Origin: Polyangium sp. 15x6
GTDB lineage: Bacteria; Myxococcota_A; Polyangia; Polyangiales; Polyangiaceae
DNA length: 64,000 bases
NCBI RefSeq assembly: GCF_029960785.1
Contig: NZ_JASBQE010000036.1
Span: forward strand, 46,564 to 110,563
Reading direction: 5' to 3'
Below the pieces are notes generated by a model. It did no database searches and was not told where the DNA came from. It worked only from the letters and a program-made list of their open reading frames with translations. Position numbers and translations under genes: made by a program. Numbering within the stretch: the first letter of the stretch is position 1; each line of letters opens with the position of its first letter. Below are positions 46,255-55,080 of this stretch, one piece after another.

Positions 46255-46272
46255 GGCCGATCCTAGTCGGCC
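46255..46272 (-). terminator. short hairpin between mcrC-like and lipoprotein genes
   Basis: GGCCGA (46255-46260) pairs with TCGGCC (46267-46272) around TCCTAG, in the 37-bp gap after the McrC-like stop and just before the lipoprotein ATG (minus strand). It may terminate the restriction transcript or act in the lipoprotein leader. No T-tract. Confidence 0.35.
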
Positions 46273-46289
46273 AGGGGGTGAATGAGCAA

Positions 46290-47510
46290 TCAGGAAAGGA
46301 AGGCGCGCAGGACCTGCTCGAGTCCGCCGGCCTTCATGCATCCATCCGCGCCGACGAAGACGACGGGGTCGATATCGCGGACGGCCCCGGCGACGCGGCC
46401 GGGGCAGACGATCACCACGCGCGCGCCGCGCTCGGCGAAGGCGTCCGGGCGGTGCGCGATGTAGCCGTGCATTTTGAGGTGGGAGGCGGCGAGGTAGCTG
46501 AGCTCCTCGCTATTCTTGGCGTCGAGGTAGAGGGTCCGGCTCGTCCCGCGCGTCCGGTGGACGAGACGAAGGTCGGGGCGAATGCTGGCGCTTCGCCCGA
46601 AGTAATGGGTCATCACGTCGTCGTGGTGGCCGTGGCCGGCGCTCTGGTCGAAGTAAAGGTGCAGCGCGTCGTCCCCGCGGGACCATTCGAATGCGTGCTC
46701 CCGATCGGACGCGATCAAGGCATCTTTGCGCTTCGCATCTGCGTAGAGCTCGTCGATTCGCTCGACGAGCGCGAGCAAGACGAAGAGCTCGAACCTCCGA
46801 TCGGCCGTGAGCGGCACGAGCGCGAAATGGGACACGGCTCGGGCGATCCTGGAAACCGAGGGCTTGTGCAGGAGAGCGTCATGGCCATCGAGGACCCGCA
46901 CGGCCTGCTTGATGGCATGCAGGGGGCTCGCCGCCGCCGAGGCGCGTTCATGTTCGGCAGGTCGGCGGACGGGCAGGTCCCGCAGGGCCGCGTGGGAGGC
47001 CGCGACCGATGCGGCGCGGTAGAACTCGGGCAGCTTGCGCGTCCAGCCATTGTCCGCGGGTAGACGAGCCGGATGGAGGTCGTCGATGGCCGCGAGGACG
47101 CGGTCCAAGAGCCACCGCACGAGGATCAACTCGGGCCGCTCGAACGTGCGCCGCGGCGTCGTGCTGACGAATAGCGTCGGGTCCTGGGCTCGACTCTGCG
47201 CCGCGAACGTGCGCGCCCAATCGATACGCCCACGGGCACCGCCGCGACGTTCGACGATTTCACGCCGCGTCGTGGGGAAGATGCTGCGCAGGAATGCAGG
47301 CAAGGTCTCCAGGAGGAACGTGGCCGTTTCAGCCTTCGGATCCAGCAAGAAGCCGAGCTCCGCGAGCCGCGTGAGCGCGCCCGGGCTCTCCGTGAGGCGC
47401 GCGAGCGCCGTTTCCACGGCGTGGAGCTCGCGCTCTTCGCCGTCCGCGTCACGAAGAAGATAACGAGGGAATCGCTCCCGGAGGAAGCTCTCCCAGGCAG
47501 GCTCAGTCAT
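46290..47510 (-). CDS. McrC-like PD-(D/E)XK nuclease subunit
   Basis: 406 residues. The C-terminal third has a McrC-type nuclease core: SIRPDLRLVHR near 308, LYLDAKNSEE near 325 (P-D...D-A-K), and the helix YLAASHLKMHGYIAHR. The N-terminal two thirds are helical and bind the partner in McrC relatives. The start overlaps the McrB-like gene's end by 8 bp, so the two are coupled. McrBC systems cut modified DNA (type IV restriction), with McrB as the NTP motor and McrC as the nuclease. Sequence outside the core is diverged. Confidence 0.75.
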   Translation of the reverse strand: MTEPAWESFLRERFPRYLLRDADGEERELHAVETALARLTESPGALTRLAELGFLLDPKAETATFLLETLPAFLRSIFPTTRREIVERRGGARGRIDWARTFAAQSRAQDPTLFVSTTPRRTFERPELILVRWLLDRVLAAIDDLHPARLPADNGWTRKLPEFYRAASVAASHAALRDLPVRRPAEHERASAAASPLHAIKQAVRVLDGHDALLHKPSVSRIARAVSHFALVPLTADRRFELFVLLALVERIDELYADAKRKDALIASDREHAFEWSRGDDALHLYFDQSAGHGHHDDVMTHYFGRSASIRPDLRLVHRTRGTSRTLYLDAKNSEELSYLAASHLKMHGYIAHRPDAFAERGARVVIVCPGRVAGAVRDIDPVVFVGADGCMKAGGLEQVLRAFLS

Positions 47511-49674
47511 CGGCCCAGGGCACGTGGGAGAAGCTCACGCGGAAGCTCTTCTGCAGGGAGCGGGCGAACGGCGGATCGTCGGCGAAGAGCGACCCGATCC
47601 GCTGCTCGGCCTCGCGCGCGTCCCCCTCGCCGAGCCCTTCGAGCTGCGGGAAGACCAGCATTTCGATCCCCTCGCCGACGGCGCGCGCGGCGCTCGCCGT
47701 CCGTTCGTTCGCATAAGCGAGCACGTCGAGGAGCATCGAGGGGCCGAGGTCGACGAACCGACCGAGGCCGTTCTTCTTCGAGAAGACGCGGAGCGCGAGC
47801 TCGCGCTTTTCGGCGTCGGGGCAACGCTCTCGGCCCTCGGCTTCGCACAGTTTCTGGAGCAAATCGTCCTCGAGGGCAGGGACGGTGATGACGGCGAAGC
47901 GGCGCAGGAACGCATACGACAGGCGAAAGAGGCTCGCCTTGTCGCGCACGTTCATCGTGGCGATGAGGCGGAACCAGGGGCCGAAAGGGTAATCGTCGGC
48001 GTCGGGGCCGATCTCGACGGGCTCGTCGCGGTCATTCGTGTAGGCCGTGGTCGCGGTTCCTCCGGCGAGGACCGTGAAGAGCTCGCCGAAGCATTTGTCC
48101 ACGTCCGCGCGATTGACCTCGTCGAGGATGAGCCAGCGGCCCTCGCGCAGGGCGCGCGTGACGACGCCTTCGCGGAAGAAGAGCCCGCCTTCGCGTTTTT
48201 GCGCCCAGCCGCCGATCGTGTCGTACGTGGTCCAGTCGGCGGAGGCCGTGGCCATGAGTGGCTCGGCGAGCCCGTCGACCTCGCTTGCGTGATCGGCGAT
48301 GCACTTGGCGAGGGTGCTCTTCGCGGTGCCGGGCGGGCCAATGAGGAGGAGGTGCTTGCCCGCGTTCAGCGCGGCGCAGCAGCGCTCGACGAGGCCGTCG
48401 GGCAGGACGAGGTCGCCGAGCTTCACGGCGGCGGGGTCGAGCTTGATGCGCTCGATATCGCGGAACGGCTGGGCTTCGACGGTCTCGTCGTCCGGACCGA
48501 CATCCGTGATCGTGCCCGGTACCTGCGCGCTCGATGCCCCGTCAGGCAGCAGCGCGCGGCCTGCATCCGTGACCGTGTAATGACCGCCGTCATTCGCGAG
48601 AAACCCGAGGCCGGTGAGCCAGCCCGTGCGCGTGCCCGGCTGCGCGTCCGTGTCCCATTTCGTGACGGCCACCTGATTCAGGTGTTTTCGGAGCGCGCCC
48701 ACGCCGGCACCAGGATTCCTGGCGAAAAACGCGAGCGTCTCTTCGAAGGCCGTATATCGCTCGACGAGCTTTCGGTAGACAGGCACGGGATCGGGCCGCG
48801 AGAGGAACTCCGCGCCGAGATCCGTCGGCGCGACGACCCCTCCCCGGACGGTGAGGAGGTCGAGGTTCTTGCAATGGCGCAACATCTGACCGGCGCGGAT
48901 GCTACCGACGCTATGTCGCGCCGAGAGCCACGAGACGAATGTGGCCTCGGCGGGCTGGGCCTCGACGGCGTGATCGATCCATTCACGGAGGTTGTCGAGG
49001 AGCTTGGCGGGGCCGCCCGGTACGTTGTTCAGGCCGGCGAGCCGCTCTTCGGGCTTGATGGTCGTGGCCCCGGGCTCGGTCGCGCCCGCGGGCGGCTCGA
49101 TGTTCTGCTCGATCGAGAAGAGCGGTGCGTCGTGGATCATCACGCCGCTGCCCCGATCGAGGAAATGGGCCTTGATGATCGCGAGGCAGAGGGTGCGTCG
49201 CAGCGCCTCCTCTGGGTCGCCCCAGGTCAGCTTGCCGATATCGAACGTGCCCAGATCCACGGAGGCGGTGTTCGGCAATCCACTCCGCGCGGCGATCGAG
49301 ATCGAGCGCCGGCTGTATTCGCGTGCGTTCTCGTCGTTCTGCGTGCTGCGCCGGTATGTATTGTAAGCGACGAGCCGAGGCGGCTGCTTCGTCTTCAGCG
49401 CCCACTCGAGGGACGCGGTGAAATTGGAGTAAATCGCCTGACCACGGCCCGCATCGACGTTCAGCGCGGCGGCGTCGCCGTCCTTCACCGAGAGCCGCAA
49501 CGTCGTCCGCCCCGTCCGCCAATCGCACTGAACCACGCGCCGCTGGCCCGCCGTGGGCTCGGCCGAAACGCGCACCGTCTGCCCGTTGATGCGTATCTCC
49601 GCGGGCGCCTCGGCCTGCAAGATCTGCATCAACGCATCACGGGCGATCTCGTTCGCGCTTCGTTCCGTCGGCAT
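47503..49674 (-). CDS. McrB-like AAA+ ATPase/GTPase with winged-helix N-terminal region
   Basis: 723 residues from ATG 49674. An in-frame extension to 49743 runs through a terminator hairpin and is rejected. AAA+ core: Walker A GPPGTAKSTLAKC near 445, Walker B LILDEVNRADVDKCFGE near 515, sensor 1 LIATMNVRDKASLF near 570 and arginine-finger region LSYAFLRRF. McrB proteins carry MNTADRS at this point; here it is MNVRDKAS, so nucleotide preference may differ. Residues 1-170 are unrecognised and the middle (240-390) has two winged-helix-like repeats (RKHLNQVAVTKWDTDAQ; YTVTDAGRALLP). Likely DNA-recognition module of a two-gene restriction system. Confidence 0.8.
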   Translation of the reverse strand: MPTERSANEIARDALMQILQAEAPAEIRINGQTVRVSAEPTAGQRRVVQCDWRTGRTTLRLSVKDGDAAALNVDAGRGQAIYSNFTASLEWALKTKQPPRLVAYNTYRRSTQNDENAREYSRRSISIAARSGLPNTASVDLGTFDIGKLTWGDPEEALRRTLCLAIIKAHFLDRGSGVMIHDAPLFSIEQNIEPPAGATEPGATTIKPEERLAGLNNVPGGPAKLLDNLREWIDHAVEAQPAEATFVSWLSARHSVGSIRAGQMLRHCKNLDLLTVRGGVVAPTDLGAEFLSRPDPVPVYRKLVERYTAFEETLAFFARNPGAGVGALRKHLNQVAVTKWDTDAQPGTRTGWLTGLGFLANDGGHYTVTDAGRALLPDGASSAQVPGTITDVGPDDETVEAQPFRDIERIKLDPAAVKLGDLVLPDGLVERCCAALNAGKHLLLIGPPGTAKSTLAKCIADHASEVDGLAEPLMATASADWTTYDTIGGWAQKREGGLFFREGVVTRALREGRWLILDEVNRADVDKCFGELFTVLAGGTATTAYTNDRDEPVEIGPDADDYPFGPWFRLIATMNVRDKASLFRLSYAFLRRFAVITVPALEDDLLQKLCEAEGRERCPDAEKRELALRVFSKKNGLGRFVDLGPSMLLDVLAYANERTASAARAVGEGIEMLVFPQLEGLGEGDAREAEQRIGSLFADDPPFARSLQKSFRVSFSHVPWADD

Positions 49675-49696
49675 GTCCCGGCCGATGATACACGAA

Positions 49697-49726
49697 GGCC
49701 CCCTCCCGCCATCGCGAGAGAGGGCC
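49697..49726 (-). terminator. intrinsic terminator-like hairpin
   Basis: GGCCCCCTC pairs with GAGAGGGCC across a loop of about 12 bases. Read on the minus strand it ends in GGCCTTCGT. It lies between the NTF2-like gene (stop at 49850) and the McrB-like start, so it should end the NTF2-like transcript. Nearly identical to the hairpin at 50528-50557. Confidence 0.6.
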
Positions 49727-49849
49727 TCGTTCCACGAGAGCATGATGCGTGGCCTCCCGCGGCATCGCGTCGAGCCTGCAAGCCGGTTGTGCGGGGAACC
49801 CAGCGCCGACGCGGGGGACGTGCTCAGGCGATTGTGAGAGCGGGATCGT

Positions 49850-50398
49850 CTAGCGCTGCGCGCGCCGGATCAGCTCGTTCATGGGCTGGACGGGGTCGAG
49901 CACCTGGCGGGCGCACTCGGCGCCGCGCACGGGCAACGAGCCGTCGATGAGCCCCACCTGCAACATCACCGTCCCCGTGTCGAAGTAAATCGTCTCCTGC
50001 GCGATCTTTCCGTCCTCGAACTGGATGATGGCCACCAGCGGCACCTCGATCCGTCGATGTGTCGGCGGCACCCCGGGCAGGAGCCAGTCCATTTGAATGG
50101 AGTGGGTGAATCGGAGGACCATCTCGTCGACCACCCGGTCCTCTCCGACCGTGCGCGAGACCGGGATCGATTCGAGGTCCGGGGGGAGCTGATTGAGGAA
50201 ATGCCGCGAATAAAACGTTCTCATCTCGTCGAGATTCGAGGCGCCCACCATGAGCGGCACCAAGTTCACGCGCGGCGTCGCCGTCATGGTCCTCAGCGTG
50301 GCCTCCGGGTCCTTCTCCGCGAACTCGGTGCGCAGATGCGTATCCCACACCTCCACGCTTGCATTCGGCCGGACTTTCCTATCGTCATTCTGGGTCAT
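49850..50398 (-). CDS. NTF2-like protein (SnoaL/ester-cyclase type)
   Basis: 182 residues. Fold pattern of the SnoaL-like superfamily: AEKDPEATLRTMTATPRVNL at the N-terminus, MRTFYSRHFLNQLPPDLESI, then the beta strands RFTHSIQMDWLLPG, VPLVAIIQFEDGKIAQETIY and a C-terminal helix. Polar residues typical of an active site are present (His, Asp, Glu), but the reaction cannot be named. It is flanked by hairpins on both sides, so it is probably a monocistronic unit. Confidence 0.8.
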   Translation of the reverse strand: MTQNDDRKVRPNASVEVWDTHLRTEFAEKDPEATLRTMTATPRVNLVPLMVGASNLDEMRTFYSRHFLNQLPPDLESIPVSRTVGEDRVVDEMVLRFTHSIQMDWLLPGVPPTHRRIEVPLVAIIQFEDGKIAQETIYFDTGTVMLQVGLIDGSLPVRGAECARQVLDPVQPMNELIRRAQR

Positions 50399-50527
50399 CG
50401 ATGAGCTCCGTTTCGTTTCGAGTGGCCCGACCGTCCGGCCAGACAGCGCTCGGAGGGCTCTTCCCCTGTCGAAAAATTCGGTCGATGAGCTTGTTCGGAC
50501 GGTGCGGCCTTCTGCACAAAAGACGAA

Positions 50528-50557
50528 GGCCCCCTCCCGCCAGAGCAGGAGAGGGCC
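50528..50557 (-). terminator. intrinsic terminator-like hairpin downstream of etfA
   Basis: GGCCCCCTCCCGCC and its partner GGAGAGGGCC form a GC stem, read on the minus strand into GGCCTTCGTCT. It follows the etfA stop by about 40 bp and so should terminate the etfBA transcript. Shares more than 20 bases with the hairpin at 49697-49726. Confidence 0.6.
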
Positions 50558-50595
50558 CGCGTTTCACGCTCGAAAGCGCGTTCTTCCGGGTCGGC

Positions 50596-51567
50596 TCAGC
50601 CTTTCGCCGCCTGGATCCCCTTCACGAGCTCCGGCACCGTCGCGAACAGGTCCGCGACGAGGCCGTAGTCCGCCACCTGGAAGATCGGCGCGTCGGCGTC
50701 CTTGTTGATCGCCACGATCACCTTCGAGCCCTTCATGCCCGCGAGGTGCTGGATCGCGCCCGAGATGCCGATCGCGAAGTAGAGCTGCGGCGCCACGATC
50801 TTGCCCGTCTGGCCGACTTGCAGATCGCTCGGCGCGTAGCCCGCGTCGCAGGCCGCGCGGCTCGCGCCCACGGCTGCGCCGAGCACGTCCGCGAGCGGGT
50901 CGAGCACCTGGTTGAACTTCTCCTTCAGCGCGCGGCCGCCCGACACGACCACACGCGCCTCCGTCAGCTCCGGACGCGCGCTCTTCACCTGGTCGAACGA
51001 GACGAACTCCACGCGCTCGGCCGCCTTGCTCGGGCCCGCGTACGCGACCGTCTCCACCGGCGACTGACCGCCCGTGGGCTCGGCCGCGGCGAACGCGCTC
51101 TGACGCACGCTCACCACCTGGATCGGCGTCGAGATCGAGCAGATCCCGAACGCGTTGCCCGCGAACATCGGCCGCTTGTACCGGAGGTTGCCGTTCTCCG
51201 GCGTGACCTCCGTGATGTCGCTCGCGTAGCCCGCGCCGAGCCGCGCCGCGACGCGCGGCAAGAGGTCCTTGCCGTACGCGCTCGCCGTGCCGACGACGAC
51301 GCCGTAGTTCTTGCCGATCGCCGCCACCGTCGGCGCGTAGCGCTCGGCGAGGTAGTTCTTCAGCGACGCGTCCTCGACCACGAGGATCTTCGCCGCGCCA
51401 AAGCCCTGCGCCTCGGCCGCCGCCTTCCCGGCGCCGTCGCCGATCACCAGGATCGAGAACGTCCCGCCGATCGTCGCCGCCGCCTTCTGCGCGAACGTGA
51501 TCGCCGAGTGCGTGGTCTTCTTGAGCTTGCCCTCGGCAACCTCCGCCACAACGAGAACGTCAGCCAT
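50596..51567 (-). CDS. etfA: electron transfer flavoprotein alpha subunit
   Basis: 323 residues, ATG preceded by AGAGGA. N-terminal ADP-binding-like domain ([34 protein letters not shown]) and the C-terminal FAD-binding domain with the signature [17 protein letters not shown], then [20 protein letters not shown]. With EtfB it carries electrons from acyl-CoA dehydrogenases to the quinone pool through ETF-QO. The operon order is etfB-etfA, separated by 51 bp. Confidence 0.96.
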   Translation of the reverse strand: MADVLVVAEVAEGKLKKTTHSAITFAQKAAATIGGTFSILVIGDGAGKAAAEAQGFGAAKILVVEDASLKNYLAERYAPTVAAIGKNYGVVVGTASAYGKDLLPRVAARLGAGYASDITEVTPENGNLRYKRPMFAGNAFGICSISTPIQVVSVRQSAFAAAEPTGGQSPVETVAYAGPSKAAERVEFVSFDQVKSARPELTEARVVVSGGRALKEKFNQVLDPLADVLGAAVGASRAACDAGYAPSDLQVGQTGKIVAPQLYFAIGISGAIQHLAGMKGSKVIVAINKDADAPIFQVADYGLVADLFATVPELVKGIQAAKG

Positions 51568-51618
51568 TCTGATTCCTCTTCTCCGAAATGGGGGTTTGTC
51601 TTGTGCCTAGGGAAGTCC

Positions 51619-52446
51619 TCAGAGGACCTTCGCCTCGTTCTTCAGCTTCGAGACGAGCTCGCTCACGTCCTTGACCTTGATGCCGGCCTTGCGCGCCGGG
51701 GGCGCCGCGAAGCCGTGGTACGAAACCTTCATCGCCTGCTCCGGCGCGAGGTCCGCGAGCTTCACCTCGACGAGCGGCTTCTTCTTCGCCGCCATGATCG
51801 CCGGCAGCGCCGCGAAGCGCACGCCGTCGTTGTACTTGTGGGTCTGCGGCGTCTTCGTCGAGTACACGCTCGTCGGCGCCACGATGCGCAGGTCGACCGT
51901 CACCACGGCCGGCAGCTTCACGCGCAGCGTCGACACGCCGCCGTCGACCTCGCGACCGACGAGCAGCGCGCCCGCCTCTTCGCGGATCGTCGCGGCGAAC
52001 GTCGCCATCGGCCAGTCGAGCAGCTCCGCGAGGATCTGCCCCACCTGGTTCGAATCGCCGTCGACCGCCTGCTTGCCCATCAGCACGACGTCCGGCTTCT
52101 CCTTCTCGACGAGCGCCTTCAGCGCGCGCGCCACGAGATCACCGTCGAGTTTGTCGTCGGCCGCGTCCACGCGGATCGCCTTGTCGGCGCCCGTCGCCAG
52201 TGCGGCGCGCAGCGTCGTCTCCGTCTCCTTCGGGCCGAACGTCACCACGACGACCTCACCGGCGCGCACCTTCGGCTGCGTGCCGTTTTCCGTGAGCCGT
52301 AGGGCGGCCTCGAGGGCGTACTCGTCGAATGGGTTCGGCTTCCACTCGAGCCCGGTGGTGTCGATCTTCTCTCCCGAGGCAGGGATCTTCACCTTGTTGG
52401 CGTTGTCCGGGTCGGCGACGCGCTTGAGAGCAACGAGGATCTTCAC
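51619..52446 (-). CDS. etfB: electron transfer flavoprotein beta subunit
   Basis: 275 residues from GTG 52446, with AGGAG 11 bases upstream; the protein then reads VKILVALKRVADPDNANKVK, as EtfB does. Central AAALATGADKAIRVDA and DVVLMGKQAVDGDSNQVGQI, then LPAVVTVDLRIV, are EtfB-type AMP-binding features. Upstream codons in frame extend into the nadB promoter and are rejected. It forms the heterodimer with EtfA. A 121-bp spacer separates it from the divergent nadB. Confidence 0.95.
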   Translation of the reverse strand: MKILVALKRVADPDNANKVKIPASGEKIDTTGLEWKPNPFDEYALEAALRLTENGTQPKVRAGEVVVVTFGPKETETTLRAALATGADKAIRVDAADDKLDGDLVARALKALVEKEKPDVVLMGKQAVDGDSNQVGQILAELLDWPMATFAATIREEAGALLVGREVDGGVSTLRVKLPAVVTVDLRIVAPTSVYSTKTPQTHKYNDGVRFAALPAIMAAKKKPLVEVKLADLAPEQAMKVSYHGFAAPPARKAGIKVKDVSELVSKLKNEAKVL

Positions 52447-52567
52447 GGTTCGGGAGGCTCCTTTCGGCGGCCAAGGGTCGGGCCCAACAGGACGCGCGCG
52501 CCCGTCAGGCGCGTGCCTCATGACAGCGTTGTCGTTGTGCGTCAAGGAGCCTGCTACCCTGCCGTCC

Positions 52568-54205
52568 GTGGCCGTCACGACCGATTTTCTCGTCATCGGC
52601 AGCGGGATCGCTGGCCTGACCTTCGCACTCGACATCGCCGAGCACGGTGAAGTCGTGGTCGTCACCAAACGCAGCAGCGAGGAGTCGAATACCCGCTGGG
52701 CGCAGGGCGGCATCGCCGCCGTCATCTCGCCCGAGGACACCTTCGAGGCGCACATCAAGGACACGCTCGTCGCCGGCGCCGGCCTTTGCCACGAGGTCGT
52801 CGTCGACATCTGCGTGCGCGAGGGGCCCGATCGGATCCGCGAGCTCATGGACCGCGGCGCGCGCTTCGACCGCGAAAAAGACGGCTCGATCGCCCTCGCC
52901 CGCGAGGGCGGGCACAGCGCGCGCCGCGTCCTGCACGTGGCGGACGCGACCGGATTCGAGGTCGAGCGCGCCCTGCTCGAGCGCTGCCGCGCGCATCCGA
53001 ACATCCGCATCCTCGAGCACCACATGGCGATCGATCTCATCGTCATGTCGCGCTTCGGCGGCCCCGACGTCTGCGTCGGCGCGTACGTGCTCAACACGGC
53101 CACGCGCTCGGACGGCGAGGACGACGCGAAGAGCCACCACGTCGAAACGTACCTCGCGCGCGCCACGATCCTCGCCTCGGGCGGGGCGGGCAAGGTCTAC
53201 CTCTACACCTCGAACCCCGACGTCGCGACGGGCGACGGCATCGCGATGGCGTACCGGGCGGGCGCCGAGATCGCGAACATGGAGTTCTACCAGTTCCACC
53301 CGACCTGCCTGTATCACCCCCAGGCGAAGAGCTTCCTCATCACGGAGGCGCTGCGCGGCGAGGGCGCGATCCTGCGCTTGCCCGACGGCACGCCGTTCAT
53401 GGCGAACCACGATCCGCGCAAGGAGCTCGCCCCGCGCGACATCGTCGCCCGCGCCATCGACTTCGAGATGAAGCGCACGGGCAGCGAGTTCGTCCTGCTC
53501 GACATCACGCACAAGCCCGCGAGCTTCGTCTGCGACCACTTCCCCACGATCTACGCCGAGTGCCTGCGCTTCGGGATCGACATCACCTCGCAGCCGATCC
53601 CCGTCGTCCCCGCGGCGCACTACCTCTGCGGCGGCATCAGCACGGACCTGCACGGACGAACCACGATCCCCGGCCTCTGGGCCGTCGGCGAGTGCGCGTG
53701 CACGGGCCTGCATGGCGCCAACCGCCTCGCCTCGAACTCGCTCCTCGAAGGCCTCGTCTTCGGCCATCGTGCCGCCGTGCGCCTCGCGAGCACGATCGGC
53801 GAGCTCGGAGAGAGCCCGTTCCCCGAGGTCCCCGAGTGGCAGATCGGCGACGCCGTCCCGAGCGACGAGGAGGTCGTCGTGACGCACAACTGGGACGAGC
53901 TGCGCCGCACCATGTGGAACTACGTCGGCATCGTCCGCTCGAACGCGCGCCTGCGCCGCGCCGCCCGCCGCATCGCCCTCTTGCAGGACGAGATCCGCGA
54001 GTATTACTGGCGGCACCTCGTGACGCGCGATCTCCTCGAGCTCCGCAACATCGCCACCGTCGCCGAGCTCATCGTCGGCTGCGCGGCCGCGCGCCACGAG
54101 AGCCGCGGTCTGCACGCGACGATCGATTATCCGCAGACGAACGAGAGGTTCGCCGCGGACATCGTGGTCAAGCGGGGCGTCGTGCCCCATCTTCGAGGTC
54201 GTTGA
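52568..54205 (+). CDS. nadB: L-aspartate oxidase
   Basis: 545 residues from GTG 52568 (ATG 52520 is an alternative). FAD Rossmann motif VIGSGIAGLTFALDIAEHG near 9-27, ESNTRWAQGGIAAVISPED near 40, flavin site HPTCLYHPQAKSFLITEALR, and the C-terminal GANRLASNSLLEGLVFGHRA. It oxidises L-aspartate to iminoaspartate, the first step of NAD biosynthesis. nadA and nadC are not in view. The stop overlaps the next gene's ATG (TGATG), so translation is coupled to the CPBP gene. Fumarate reductase/succinate dehydrogenase flavoproteins are related, but length and LASNSLLEGL fit NadB. Confidence 0.95.
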   Translation: MAVTTDFLVIGSGIAGLTFALDIAEHGEVVVVTKRSSEESNTRWAQGGIAAVISPEDTFEAHIKDTLVAGAGLCHEVVVDICVREGPDRIRELMDRGARFDREKDGSIALAREGGHSARRVLHVADATGFEVERALLERCRAHPNIRILEHHMAIDLIVMSRFGGPDVCVGAYVLNTATRSDGEDDAKSHHVETYLARATILASGGAGKVYLYTSNPDVATGDGIAMAYRAGAEIANMEFYQFHPTCLYHPQAKSFLITEALRGEGAILRLPDGTPFMANHDPRKELAPRDIVARAIDFEMKRTGSEFVLLDITHKPASFVCDHFPTIYAECLRFGIDITSQPIPVVPAAHYLCGGISTDLHGRTTIPGLWAVGECACTGLHGANRLASNSLLEGLVFGHRAAVRLASTIGELGESPFPEVPEWQIGDAVPSDEEVVVTHNWDELRRTMWNYVGIVRSNARLRRAARRIALLQDEIREYYWRHLVTRDLLELRNIATVAELIVGCAAARHESRGLHATIDYPQTNERFAADIVVKRGVVPHLRGR

Positions 54206-55080
54206 TGGATCCGGACGACGACGAACGCCCGAGCAGCCCGCTCCTGCCGCGCCCCGAGGGCGGCGAGCGGCCGATGAGTTACCTCGCCGCCGCGGGCTTC
54301 GCGGTCGGCACGACGTTCGTCTACATCTTCTTCCTCGCGTTCATCGGTTCGATCCGCGGCGGCGAGGGTCGCACCGACCTCGTCACGAGCTTCGGCTGCC
54401 AGCTCGTCGCCACGCTGAGCGCGCTCTTCCTGATCCTGCAGCTCCACGCGCCGGACAAATCGATCCGCGACTTCCTCGGCGTGCGCGCCACGCACCGCGG
54501 CTTCTTCCCGCTCGCGGCGATGCTCGGCGTGGCCGTGCAGATCCCGGCGAACGCGCTCTACGACCTCATCGTCAAGCGATGGCCCACGGGGCAGCCGCGC
54601 GAGGAGATGCTGCAGGAGGAGCTCGCGGGCGGCGTGCCGAAGCGCATCCTCTTCTTCGTCATCCTCGTGCTCGCCGGCCCGCTGCTCGAAGAAGTCTTCT
54701 TCCGCGGCGCGCTCTTCCGTCCGTTGCGACGCCGCTACGACGCCCTCGGCACGGTCCTCGCGACGAGCACGTACTTCGCGTTCGCGCACCTCGAGTGGCA
54801 GCTCGTCCTGCCCATCGGGCTCGTCGGCTTCTCGCTCGGCTTGCTCCGCAGCGCGAGTGGCTCGCTCTTGCCGAGCTTCGTCATGCACGGACTCTTCAAC
54901 GGCATCACCCTCGGATCCGTCTACTCGCGATCCCCCACGGAAATCGCGGATTCCGCGCCGATCCCGCTCCCCGTGACGATCGGCGGATCCGCCGTCACCA
55001 TCGTCTTGTTGTTCCTCGTCCACCTCCTCGGAAAGAAGTCCGAGGTGGCGCGCGAGGCCCGAGGAAAGGACGAAGCGTGA
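54205..55080 (+). CDS. CPBP-family intramembrane glutamic endopeptidase
   Basis: 291 residues with about eight hydrophobic helices. The Abi/CPBP motifs are intact: EEVFFRGALF near 162 (catalytic Glu-Glu), FAFAHLEW near 192 (His) and SFVMHGLFN near 225 (His). A charged 25-residue N-terminus precedes the first helix. These enzymes are related to Rce1 prenyl-protein proteases; bacterial members can give bacteriocin self-immunity or process lipopeptides. Stop overlaps the GTG of the patatin gene (GTGA). The coupling of nadB, CPBP and patatin is odd for unrelated functions. Confidence 0.93.
   Translation: MDPDDDERPSSPLLPRPEGGERPMSYLAAAGFAVGTTFVYIFFLAFIGSIRGGEGRTDLVTSFGCQLVATLSALFLILQLHAPDKSIRDFLGVRATHRGFFPLAAMLGVAVQIPANALYDLIVKRWPTGQPREEMLQEELAGGVPKRILFFVILVLAGPLLEEVFFRGALFRPLRRRYDALGTVLATSTYFAFAHLEWQLVLPIGLVGFSLGLLRSASGSLLPSFVMHGLFNGITLGSVYSRSPTEIADSAPIPLPVTIGGSAVTIVLLFLVHLLGKKSEVAREARGKDEA

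Noticed and set aside
47524..49950. 808-codon open frame on the plus strand
   Set aside because: Antisense of the McrB-like gene, which has Walker motifs on the other strand.
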